64,000 nucleotides of DNA from assembly GCA_001184205.1 (NCBI GenBank), contig LBMP01000006.1, positions 124,001 through 188,000 on the forward strand, in the 5' to 3' direction. Below the pieces are notes generated by a model. It was given only the letters and a program-made list of their open reading frames with translations. It was not told where the DNA came from and did not search any database. This document shows, one piece after another, positions 17,371 through 24,566 of this stretch. Position 1 is the stretch's first letter, and every line of letters starts with the position of its first letter. A program made the position numbers and the translations under genes. The DNA is from Desulfocarbo indianensis (GTDB lineage: Bacteria > Desulfobacterota > Desulfarculia > Desulfarculales > Desulfarculaceae).

Positions 17371-19536
17371 TCAGCAACTTTCCATTGTCAGCCATACGGG
17401 TTTTTCGCCGCTGACCTTGTCCCGCCGCCCATCGGAATCCGACGGCACCCTGGGTTTGGCCAGGCTAGCCCTGGCGGCATAGCCCAGGATGCCCACGGTG
17501 CTCAGGTTATGCAGAATCGCGGAGACCAGAGGGGACAACATTCCCAAGCTGGCCATGGCCAATACCGCGCTGTTCAAGCCTATGGTGGAGACAAAGCAGC
17601 GGTTCAATACTTCCTGGCTCTTTTGGGCGATGGCCCTGGCCGCCACCAGGCCGTTCAGGTCATCCTTCAGCAGAACCACCTTGGCCGACTCCCGGGCCAG
17701 GTCCGCGCCGGCCGGCATGCACACGCCCACATCGGAGGTCACCAGAGCCGGAGCGTCGTTCACGCCGTCGCCCACGAAAGCCACCTTGCCGCCGCCATCC
17801 TGCAGTTCCTTGATGATGCGGGCCTTGTCCTCGGGCCTCAGCTCCCAATGGATGAGGTCCACCGCCTCCAATTCACCGGCCAACCTGCGGGCCGAATCCC
17901 GGTGATCGCCGGTGAGCACCACCAGCTTGCGGACCCCCATCCGCTTCAGGCTTTGCAAAACCCGTGGCGCTTCCGGGCGAAGCTGGTCCTTCAGGGTGAT
18001 GATGCCCTCCAGGTGGTTTTCATGGGCCACGTAGAGGATGGACTTGCCATCGGCCCGCAGGGCGGAGCAGCGCTCCTCGACCTGGGAGCAATCCACCCCT
18101 TCGTCTTCGGCAATGAAATGGTAGCTCCCCACCAGCACCCTTTGGCCGTCCACAAAGGTGGAAACCCCGTGGGCCACCACGAAGTCCACCCGGCTGAGGG
18201 CGGGCAGGACCAAGCCCCGCTTCTGGGCCTCCCTGGTGACCGCCTTGCCCACCGGGTGGCTGTAATGCTCCTCGGCGCTGGCCGCCAGCGCCAAAAGCTG
18301 GTCGGCGCTCATGTCGTCCATGGGGAGCACCTCGTCCACCTGCAAGGCGCCGGTGGTCAGGGTGCCGGTCTTGTCGAAGATGAAGGTGTCGGCCTGGGCA
18401 AAGGCCTCCAGGCCCTGGGCGCCCTTTACGATCACCCCCTGACGGCCGGCGGAGTACATGCTGGTTTTCACCACCACCGGACTGGCCAGTTTCAACACGC
18501 AGGAATAGTCCACCGTAAGGACCGAAGCGGCCCGGCGCAATTGCCGGAAGAGGATCAACTCCCCGGCCGCGATGCCAAGGCTCACCGGAACCAGCCGGTC
18601 GGCCAACTCCGAGATGCGCAGCTCCGGTTCGGACTTTCCCCTGAGGGAGCGCTCCAGAAAACGGTGCATGCGGGCCATGGTGGTGTGGCTACCCACGTTA
18701 CGGGCGTCGATGGTTATGCGGCCTTCCTCCACCACCGCGCCGGAGGCCACCTGGTCGCCGGGCTCCACCTTGTCCGGCACCGACTCGCCGGTGATGGAGC
18801 TTTTGTTGATGAAGGCCTCTCCCTTGGCGACCACGCCGTCCACCGGTATCAACTCGCCCGGCCCGCAGATGACCATGCTGCCGATTTCCAGCTGATCGGC
18901 CGGCATGGCCAGCTCGACGCCGTCCTTCTCCACCCAGACGGTTTCACTCCCCGAGCGCAAGAGGCTTTTCAAGAGTTCGGTGGACTTGTAATCGCTCACC
19001 TGCTCCAGATAGCGGCCCAGGGCCAGCAGGGTGACGATGGCGTTGGCCGTGAAATAATCCCCCCGCCAGAGACTGATGCCCACCGCGCTGGCGTCGAGTA
19101 TCTCCACCTTGAGCCCCCGCTTGATCAGGGTTTCCAGACCTGCCCAGAGGGTGGGGGCGGCCGCGGCCAGGCTGAGCAGGGCGGCCGCCGGGCGCGGCAA
19201 AAGAGGGCTCAATAAAGTTAAGAGACCCAGGGAGACCAATCTGGCCGGGTCCACCTCTCTTGCCGGCTCCAGCTGGGGCAGATAGGCCTCCCTGGGGATG
19301 TGGTTCAAAAGGTGCAGGCAGCTTTGCCTGGTTTTTTTCTCTCCGTCATAGTGGATCACGATGCTGGCGGCGTTGCTGTTTACGCGCACCTCCCGCACGC
19401 CGGGCATGGCCAAGAGCATGGCTCTCAGGTATTCGCGATCCAGGGCGGGATCGGCCGCCCTGGCGTAGCGCAGCCTCATCCGTCCCGGTATCTCGTGCAG
19501 CACCCGCACGCGGTTTGCGCTTTTCTCGTCTGACAA
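17371..19536 (-). CDS. P-type metal ATPase 1 (P1B-6/FezB-like) with SC-x6-P membrane motif
   Basis: A 721-residue P-type ATPase. The N-terminal ~85 residues form an HMA-like domain without CxxC but with HEIPGRMRLRY (14-24). A-domain SSITGESVPD with intact TGES (249-252); membrane metal motif YSCVLKLASP (344-353) in place of CPC; phosphorylation site DKTGT (388-392); N-domain HYSHPVG; hinge GDGVNDAP. The P1B-6 group with an Arg-rich N-terminus includes FezB, needed for ferrosome formation; I assign by resemblance. No gap to the genes on either side (triple FeoA protein after, two-helix peptide before). Probable role: moving iron, or another divalent metal, across an inner or organelle membrane. 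Confidence 0.83.
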   Translation of the reverse strand: MSDEKSANRVRVLHEIPGRMRLRYARAADPALDREYLRAMLLAMPGVREVRVNSNAASIVIHYDGEKKTRQSCLHLLNHIPREAYLPQLEPAREVDPARLVSLGLLTLLSPLLPRPAAALLSLAAAAPTLWAGLETLIKRGLKVEILDASAVGISLWRGDYFTANAIVTLLALGRYLEQVSDYKSTELLKSLLRSGSETVWVEKDGVELAMPADQLEIGSMVICGPGELIPVDGVVAKGEAFINKSSITGESVPDKVEPGDQVASGAVVEEGRITIDARNVGSHTTMARMHRFLERSLRGKSEPELRISELADRLVPVSLGIAAGELILFRQLRRAASVLTVDYSCVLKLASPVVVKTSMYSAGRQGVIVKGAQGLEAFAQADTFIFDKTGTLTTGALQVDEVLPMDDMSADQLLALAASAEEHYSHPVGKAVTREAQKRGLVLPALSRVDFVVAHGVSTFVDGQRVLVGSYHFIAEDEGVDCSQVEERCSALRADGKSILYVAHENHLEGIITLKDQLRPEAPRVLQSLKRMGVRKLVVLTGDHRDSARRLAGELEAVDLIHWELRPEDKARIIKELQDGGGKVAFVGDGVNDAPALVTSDVGVCMPAGADLARESAKVVLLKDDLNGLVAARAIAQKSQEVLNRCFVSTIGLNSAVLAMASLGMLSPLVSAILHNLSTVGILGYAARASLAKPRVPSDSDGRRDKVSGEKPVWLTMESC

Positions 19537-19791
19537 TTAAGCGCTCCGGACCCCGGTTCCATACAGGGAGTAATGCCACAGGGAAAAACCCACCAAGCTT
19601 AAACCGGATAACACGTGCAGGGTCCTCACCGTCCGGGAGCGGTTGCCCCCCAGGCCCTCCATGATGCCGGTCGCGGCCAGGACCCCCAGGGAGGCGGTCA
19701 TGCCGGTTTTAGCCAGCGAGCGCTTCCTCCGCAGATCGCCGGCCCGCTGAGCGGGCGCGGCGAGCGAGGCTTGGGATCTGTTCCTAGGCAT
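19537..19791 (-). CDS. 84-residue two-helix membrane peptide with paired histidines
   Basis: Two hydrophobic helices (about 31-48 and 56-78) after a basic N-terminus. The second helix reads HVLSGLSLVGFSLWHYSLY, with His59 and His73 14 residues apart; the DUF4405 protein at 12766-13635 has the same HVLS...H pattern and spacing. This suggests a miniature haem-binding relative. It overlaps the upstream gene by eight bases and abuts the ATPase gene, so it is certainly part of the same transcript. A role as electron carrier or ferric reductase for iron loading is an inference. Confidence 0.68.
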   Translation of the reverse strand: MPRNRSQASLAAPAQRAGDLRRKRSLAKTGMTASLGVLAATGIMEGLGGNRSRTVRTLHVLSGLSLVGFSLWHYSLYGTGVRSA

Positions 19792-20170
19792 CAGCGGGCT
19801 CCTCTTTGGCCGAAGCCTTCATCTCTTGCTTGTAATGCAACTCAGCCTTGATGTCGTTGATCTGCTCTTTTACTTCCTCTATGCCGTACTGCAGGCCCGA
19901 CCAGGCCTTGGCCAGGCCCTTGAGCACGGTTTTCTGCACCTTGGGGTTGGCCACCAAAAGCGTGACGCCGGCGGCCAGAAGCAAGCCCTTCAGGTATTGC
20001 GGGTTCTGGAAATCAAACCAGCCCGAGGTGAAGGACTGAGGCGCGCTCTGGTAGCCCTGGGCATAGTATGAATAGTAGGGGTCTTGGGGGTTGGCCTGGG
20101 CCGCCCCGCCATAGAACTGCGGATACTGGCTCTGATAGGCGTAGTAGTTTTGGTATGGATCATGACTCAT
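19784..20170 (-). CDS. Tyr/Gln-rich single-span membrane protein, YtxH-like tail
   Basis: A 128-residue protein with AAGGAG before the ATG. Residues 1-55 are rich in Tyr, Gln, Ser and Pro and look disordered. One membrane helix follows (YLKGLLLAAGVTLLVANP, 59-76), then an amphipathic, charged helix (EEVKEQINDIKAEL) like YtxH proteins. The segment K-G-x3-[GA]-A-x3-LL-[IV]-x2-P is shared with the Gly/Pro/Gln-rich protein encoded two genes upstream. No family function is known; a membrane-shaping or content-organising part of a metal compartment is my inference. Confidence 0.7.
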   Translation of the reverse strand: MSHDPYQNYYAYQSQYPQFYGGAAQANPQDPYYSYYAQGYQSAPQSFTSGWFDFQNPQYLKGLLLAAGVTLLVANPKVQKTVLKGLAKAWSGLQYGIEEVKEQINDIKAELHYKQEMKASAKEEPADA

Positions 20171-20217
20171 GGCTTGATATCTCCTTTATGCGCTACGGCC
20201 GCGGGGCCGTTGCGCTT

Positions 20218-20640
20218 TTACTTCTTGGTGGACTTTTTGGGCTTGGCGGCCTTGGGAGCCTCCGCCGCCTCGGCCTGGCCAGTGGCGACCAGTTCCCGCG
20301 AGGAACTATCGGTGGCCGAGTTCCAAAGGTATTTCACTCCGGTGGCCACCCCGAACATGGCCACCAGCGAAAGCGCTCCGCCCAGGCCCAGCGCCCCCGC
20401 CACCGCCGCGCCGGCGGCGGTGGAGAGTCCGGAGCCGGCGGCCTCCTTCAGCACCTCGCGGGTGGCTTGGACGCCGGACATCCGGTTGCCTCTCACCTCG
20501 GGGATTGCCTTGGCGGCGGCGGCGGCTCCGCCCACCAGGGCGCCGACGACGCCCAGATTAAGGCTGGCTCTGGAAACCAGCCCGGCGGTCTGGCCGCTAT
20601 AGGTTCTCACGCCGGTTTGATAATTATAGTAGTTGGACAT
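20218..20640 (-). CDS. MamC/Mms13-like Gly/Ala-rich membrane protein
   Basis: A 140-residue protein from ATG 20640 (ribosome site AGGAGG). After a Tyr-rich start, LNLGVVGALVGGAAAAAKAI (27-46) and AGALGLGGALSLVAMFGVAT (81-100) form two Gly/Ala-rich helices around an amphipathic loop; GVKYLWNSAT and a Lys-rich tail follow. From memory the magnetosome protein MamC has VGVLGALVGGAAALAKN, a KETVGAGLAT-like loop and AAKYAWD in the same order and spacing, so homology looks real. MamC lines magnetosomes and influences magnetite growth through its lumenal loop. Here no other mam genes are seen; the neighbours are P-type ATPases and low-complexity membrane proteins, which suggests another iron compartment. 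Confidence 0.78.
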   Translation of the reverse strand: MSNYYNYQTGVRTYSGQTAGLVSRASLNLGVVGALVGGAAAAAKAIPEVRGNRMSGVQATREVLKEAAGSGLSTAAGAAVAGALGLGGALSLVAMFGVATGVKYLWNSATDSSSRELVATGQAEAAEAPKAAKPKKSTKK

Positions 20641-20641
20641 A

Positions 20642-21661
20642 TTAAACCTCCTCGCCCGTCTCCGGGGCGTTTGCATGCTCCTTGTCGCCCTTGCCGGTCA
20701 ACCCGGAAAACAGGCCGGAAATGGTCTCCGAGACCAAGGGGCTGGAAATCAAGAGCGCCAGGGCCGCGCCCATTACGGCGCCTTTCCAGAACCTGGCATC
20801 CAGGCTTCCCAGCCAACCGGCCATCTTGGACATTTCCGCCTTGCCGTTGATCACGTCCTCGAACATGCCCATTAAGTCGCCGAACTGGCCGGCCTGCTGA
20901 AAAGGCGCCTGGGCGTTGGGGAAGGGCATGCCGCCAAAGCCGGGATGGCCGCCGAAATTCATGCTGGGCCCTTGTCCGGGGAAGTGGCCGGGCATGGGAC
21001 CGGCGCCTTGACCAGGGAATGGGCCGGGCATGGGACCGGCGCCTTGTCCGGGGAAAGGACCAGGCATGGGACCGGGGCCTTGTCCGGGGAACTGGCCGAA
21101 CATGTTGGCTGCCTTGGCGCCGTCATGGTTGCAAACGTGGCCCATGCCCGGAACCTGGCCTGCCGGCCCGCCGGGATGAGGCGGCTGATTCGTGGCGGGC
21201 TGGCCCATCTGGGGTCCGCCCCAACCGCCGGGTTGCGCGGGCTGAGGGAACTGGGGAGCGCCCCAGCCGCCGCCCTGGGGAGCGTTGGGGGCCTGGTGGC
21301 CGCCAAAGGAAGCGGCGGGCTGGCCCATGGCCGGTTGGCCGTAGCCGCCCATGGCTTGCGCGGGCTGGGCCTCGCCGCAACCGCAAGAGGCCTTTTCCAT
21401 GCCGCCCCCGCCGTTGCCGCCCGCCACCGGGCCTTGGGGGGCCATATTGGCCGGTCCCTGCTGTTGATACTGGTTGGCGGCGGTATAGCCGCCCTCGGCT
21501 TGCGGGCCGGCCATGCTTTGGGCCTGACCCCAGGCCGCCTGGGCTTCCGGAGCCGGGCCGCCCTGGCCCTGACCCTGGCCGCCCTGGCTCTGGCCGGCCT
21601 CGTTGCCTTTGGCGCAAGATTCCTGGCCAGCCGGCATGTTTTGCTGATCGAATTGCGACAT
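20642..21661 (-). CDS. Gly/Pro/Gln-rich repeat protein with one membrane helix
   Basis: A 339-residue protein. Residues 1-250 are low-complexity (Gly, Pro, Gln, Ala, Met), with isolated Cys/His spots (ESCAKG, KASCGCGE, GHVCNHDGA) and a 12-residue tandem repeat FPGQGAGPMPGP (191-232). Residues 291-312 hold a single helix (FWKGAVMGAALALLISSPLV) with the K-G-x3-[GA]-A-x3-LL-[IV]-x2-P pattern also found in the 128-residue protein downstream. The Cys/His spots might bind metal. The design, a long disordered arm on a membrane anchor, suits a scaffold or lining of a compartment; that is inference. It has no known family. Confidence 0.75.
   Translation of the reverse strand: MSQFDQQNMPAGQESCAKGNEAGQSQGGQGQGQGGPAPEAQAAWGQAQSMAGPQAEGGYTAANQYQQQGPANMAPQGPVAGGNGGGGMEKASCGCGEAQPAQAMGGYGQPAMGQPAASFGGHQAPNAPQGGGWGAPQFPQPAQPGGWGGPQMGQPATNQPPHPGGPAGQVPGMGHVCNHDGAKAANMFGQFPGQGPGPMPGPFPGQGAGPMPGPFPGQGAGPMPGHFPGQGPSMNFGGHPGFGGMPFPNAQAPFQQAGQFGDLMGMFEDVINGKAEMSKMAGWLGSLDARFWKGAVMGAALALLISSPLVSETISGLFSGLTGKGDKEHANAPETGEEV
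20966..21091. repeat. 36-bp tandem repeats coding FPGQG[AP]GPMPG[PH]
   Basis: Three full 36-bp units and a half unit, in frame within the Gly/Pro/Gln-rich gene, encode residues 191-232. Units differ by a few substitutions. In-frame repeats like these can change copy number without breaking the gene. Confidence 0.85.
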
Positions 21662-21683
21662 TTAATCCTCCATGGTTTGGGAC

Positions 21684-22019
21684 CTAAATCTTGAGGCCTA
21701 ATGATTGGGCCACCCGTCCGCTAAGTTCCTCGATCCTCGCGGCGTCGCGGCTGGTGAAAAGTTCGCTTATCACCTCGGGCGCCAGAAGATCGGGATCATA
21801 ATCAATGATCAAGGAGCCTGCCGCGGCGTTGAGCCTGGTGTTTATGATGGCGGCGGCTCCATCGCCGTTGCCCCAGGAGCTTAAATCCACCGAACGGGCC
21901 AGCTTGATGGCCATGATATCGCCGAACAGGCCGGGTTTCAGTTTCAGGCGGATCCTGCCCGGTATGTGGTGGGCCACCGCCAGGTAATCCCTCAGTTTCA
22001 ACAAAATTGCTGCATCCAT
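21684..22019 (-). CDS. stand-alone HMA-like domain with PGRIR motif
   Basis: A 111-residue soluble protein. HHIPGRIRLKLKPG (17-30) matches the N-termini of both neighbouring ATPases, and the rest follows a beta-alpha-beta ferredoxin-like pattern (INTRLNAAAGSLIIDYDPDL resembles the NS/TNxxxxSLxVxY strand of the ATPase N-domains). The CxxC metal site of classical HMA domains is absent. First gene of the scaffold block; 22 bases separate it from the repeat protein. It may act as an exchangeable partner or regulator of the ATPases; this is inferred. Confidence 0.7.
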   Translation of the reverse strand: MDAAILLKLRDYLAVAHHIPGRIRLKLKPGLFGDIMAIKLARSVDLSSWGNGDGAAAIINTRLNAAAGSLIIDYDPDLLAPEVISELFTSRDAARIEELSGRVAQSLGLKI

Positions 22020-22095
22020 TCTCGAACCGGTCTTTCTGAAAGAGAGCGGTAAAATCAGCCGATGAGGTCAACGCCCTAGCGTCCCATCCACGGCT

Positions 22096-24471
22096 TCACG
22101 GTTGTGGCGTCGGCGACCGGCCGACAACGGCCCCCCCTGGGGAACTCTCCGCTCCGCTGACTGCGGTCAGGAATCCTCTCCTGGCAGCGGCGCGGCCGGC
22201 CGAGGGAGTTTTTCCCGCGTCGTGGTTTGGCGTTGCTGCCTCAGTCTGTCCGGTCAAGAAACCGGCCGGCTCCCCGCGCTCCAGGGCGGGAGCCCGATAA
22301 CTCAGAAGCCGGGAAGAGTTGGCCAGGATTCCCAGGGTGTGGGCAATGTGCAGGAAACCGGCGGCCAGAGGGGAGAGCAGGCCCAAAGCGCCCAGGGCCA
22401 TGCCGGCCAGGTTGGAGCCGGTGGCTATCCAGAAGTTCTGCTGCACCACCCGCATGGTGGAGCGGCTCAGGCTGCGCAGGTAGACGATGCCTTCCAGGTT
22501 GTCGTCCACCAGGGCGATGTCCGCCGCCTCGATGGCCACCTCCGATCCGCCGGCGCCCATGGCGATGCCCACCTGGGCCTCGGTAAGGGCAAAGGCGTCG
22601 TTGATGCCGTCGCCCACCATGAGCACCCGCCTGCCGGGCTCCTTCAGGCCGGCCACGATCCTGGCCTTGTCCTCGGGCAGCACCGAGCAATGGAACTCGT
22701 CCATGCCCAGCTCGAGGGCCAGGCCTTGCGCGGTGCGCCGCTCCTCGCCGGTGATCATCACCAGGCGCGCCACGCCGTCCTCGCTCAGGTAACGCATTAC
22801 CTTTTTCGCCTCGGGCCTGATCGTGTTGGCGAAGCCCAGAACGCCCAGCATCTCGCCGGAAAGGGCCAGGAAAGCCACGGCCAGGCCCTGTTTTTCCATG
22901 GCGCGGGCCTTCTCACCGGCCTGGCCCAGAGGGATGCGGTGGCGTCTCATGAAGCGCCGGTTGCCCACGTAGATGCTTTTGCCGTTCAAGCGGGCGGTGA
23001 CGCCCTCGCCCAGTTGGTATTGGCAGACCACGTGGCCGGTGGGGCGCAGGCCCTTGCGGGCGGCTTCGTTTTTGATGGCCATGGCCAGGGGGTGATAGTT
23101 GTGCATCTCGGCGGTGCAGGCCAGCTCCAGGAGATGATCGTCGTCCAGGTCGGAAAGGTTGTTGATCTCCCTGAGGGCCGGCATGCTCATGGAAAGGGTG
23201 CCGGTCTTATCAAAACAAACCACGTCGGTTTCGCCCACCTCTTCCAGGTAGCGGCCGCCCTTGATGAGGATTCTGCGTCGGGCGGCGGCGTTCAGGGCCG
23301 CGCTGATGGGCGCCGAGGCGGAAAGCACCGTGGCGCAGGGGCAGGCCATGACCAGAAGCACGGTGAAGGCCCGCCAGAAGCTGGCCGTGACAAGCAAGGT
23401 GCCCAGGGTGAGCGCGCCGCCCAGCTTGAGCAGGCGCAGCGCCAGGCGGTCCGCCGCTCCCTGGACGGGGGCTTGGTTTTCCTGGGCCATCTCCACCAGG
23501 TGGAACACCCTGGCCAGATAGGTGTCGTCGCCCACCTTTTGGGCGCGCACGAAGATGACGCCTTCGCGCACCAGGGTGCCGGCCAATACGGCGTCGCCCT
23601 TTTGGCGCAGGACGAATTCCGAAACGCCGTTGATGGGCGATTCGTCCACCATGGCCTTGCCGCTCTCCACCACGCCGTCCACCGAAATTTTTTCATCGGT
23701 GTGCAGCACCACCAAGTCCCCCGGCCGGACCCGCTCCACCGGCACCTCGACCTCCTGGCCGTCCAGGCTGATGAAGGTGTTCTTGCCGGTCACTTGCAGT
23801 ATCTCGGAGATGGCTCTGCGCGAACGCCGGCTGATCCAGCTTTTGAGGAACTCGGCCCCGCTGTCTATCCAGAGCACTTCCAGCGCGGTGAGGGCCTCGC
23901 CCATGCCCACCGCGGTCAATATGCTGGCGGCCAGGAAGCCGTCCAGGCCGAAACGCCGCTCGCGCAGATCCTGGAAGGATTTCTTGAACAGGGGATAGGT
24001 CGCCACGGCGGCCAGGATGCCCAGAGGGCTGAAGAGGGTCTGCCGCACCGGGAGCTTCAACACGAAGCTGCGCACGAACACGCCGATCATAACCAGGGAA
24101 AGCCCGGCGAAACGAAGCGCGGCCCGGCGCACCGAGCGGTCATCGTCAGCAGCGGGCCGGCACGACGGGCAGGCCCCATCGGGCCGGCAGGGCGCGCAGG
24201 CCGGCGCAGCAGCTTCCGGCGGCGCGCAAAGAGACAAAAGGCGCTCTAAAAGCGTCAGTATTTGTTTCTCGCCGGTCTTGGCCGGCAGGTAGCCCACCGC
24301 CAGGCTGGCGCAGGTCTCATTCGTCCTGACCCAGATCACGCCCTCGTTATCCAGAAGCTCCTGACGCAGGGCCTCGGCCAGCCGGTAATTTCTTCTCAGC
24401 GCCGGCATCTTGTAGCGCACCCGGCCGGGAAGCGAGTGCAGCTTTTTTATTTTGTCGGTTTTTTTGCTCAT
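22096..24471 (-). CDS. P-type metal ATPase 2 with CPC motif but altered TGES
   Basis: A 791-residue P-type ATPase. N-terminal HSLPGRVRYKM (12-22) starts an HMA-like domain; a linker holds five Cys (82, 92, 95, 101, 104). The membrane metal motif is ACPCATVLSAS (CPC 377-379), phosphorylation site DKTGT (421-425), N-domain YHPLAMA, hinge GDGINDA. Oddly the actuator loop reads DESPINGVSEFV: the usual TGES is NGVS (281-284), losing the Glu needed for dephosphorylation in well-studied pumps. The C-terminal ~70 residues are Pro/Ala-rich and disordered-looking. Sits at the head of the scaffold block. It may be slow, regulatory or differently wired. CPC points to a soft metal, or iron in ferrosome-type enzymes. 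Confidence 0.83.
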   Translation of the reverse strand: MSKKTDKIKKLHSLPGRVRYKMPALRRNYRLAEALRQELLDNEGVIWVRTNETCASLAVGYLPAKTGEKQILTLLERLLSLCAPPEAAAPACAPCRPDGACPSCRPAADDDRSVRRAALRFAGLSLVMIGVFVRSFVLKLPVRQTLFSPLGILAAVATYPLFKKSFQDLRERRFGLDGFLAASILTAVGMGEALTALEVLWIDSGAEFLKSWISRRSRRAISEILQVTGKNTFISLDGQEVEVPVERVRPGDLVVLHTDEKISVDGVVESGKAMVDESPINGVSEFVLRQKGDAVLAGTLVREGVIFVRAQKVGDDTYLARVFHLVEMAQENQAPVQGAADRLALRLLKLGGALTLGTLLVTASFWRAFTVLLVMACPCATVLSASAPISAALNAAARRRILIKGGRYLEEVGETDVVCFDKTGTLSMSMPALREINNLSDLDDDHLLELACTAEMHNYHPLAMAIKNEAARKGLRPTGHVVCQYQLGEGVTARLNGKSIYVGNRRFMRRHRIPLGQAGEKARAMEKQGLAVAFLALSGEMLGVLGFANTIRPEAKKVMRYLSEDGVARLVMITGEERRTAQGLALELGMDEFHCSVLPEDKARIVAGLKEPGRRVLMVGDGINDAFALTEAQVGIAMGAGGSEVAIEAADIALVDDNLEGIVYLRSLSRSTMRVVQQNFWIATGSNLAGMALGALGLLSPLAAGFLHIAHTLGILANSSRLLSYRAPALERGEPAGFLTGQTEAATPNHDAGKTPSAGRAAARRGFLTAVSGAESSPGGAVVGRSPTPQP

Positions 24472-24521
24472 GTCTTATCGCTGTCTCTGTATGTCTCTCC
24501 AAGCCCGCAGCCTTGCCTTGC

Positions 24522-24563
24522 CGGGCGCCCACGCCCGATGGCGGGCCGGCCGCCTTTGGCCGG
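24522..24563. other. two adjacent hairpins between DUF4198 gene and ATPase 2
   Basis: CGGGCG-CCCA-CGCCCG (24522-24537) and CCGGCC-GCCTTT-GGCCGG (24546-24563) lie in the 95-base gap. There is no T-run on either strand, so they may be processing or stabilising structures rather than a terminator; they could separate the scaffold block from the upstream genes. Confidence 0.45.
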
Positions 24564-24566
24564 TTC

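Noticed and set aside
17026-19215. Long open frame on the plus strand opposite ATPase 1 (and similar ones opposite ATPase 2 at 22102-24249, hydroxylase I at 37381-39864 and hydroxylase II at 46882-48678)
   Set aside because: These mirror highly GC-rich real genes, have His/Gly/Ala-rich nonsense sequence without motifs, and lack ribosome sites; the opposite strand encodes complete conserved enzymes.
16594-24471. Complete magnetosome island
   Set aside because: Only a MamC-like protein is present; mamA, mamB, mamE, mamK, mamM, mamO, mamQ and similar genes are absent from the window.
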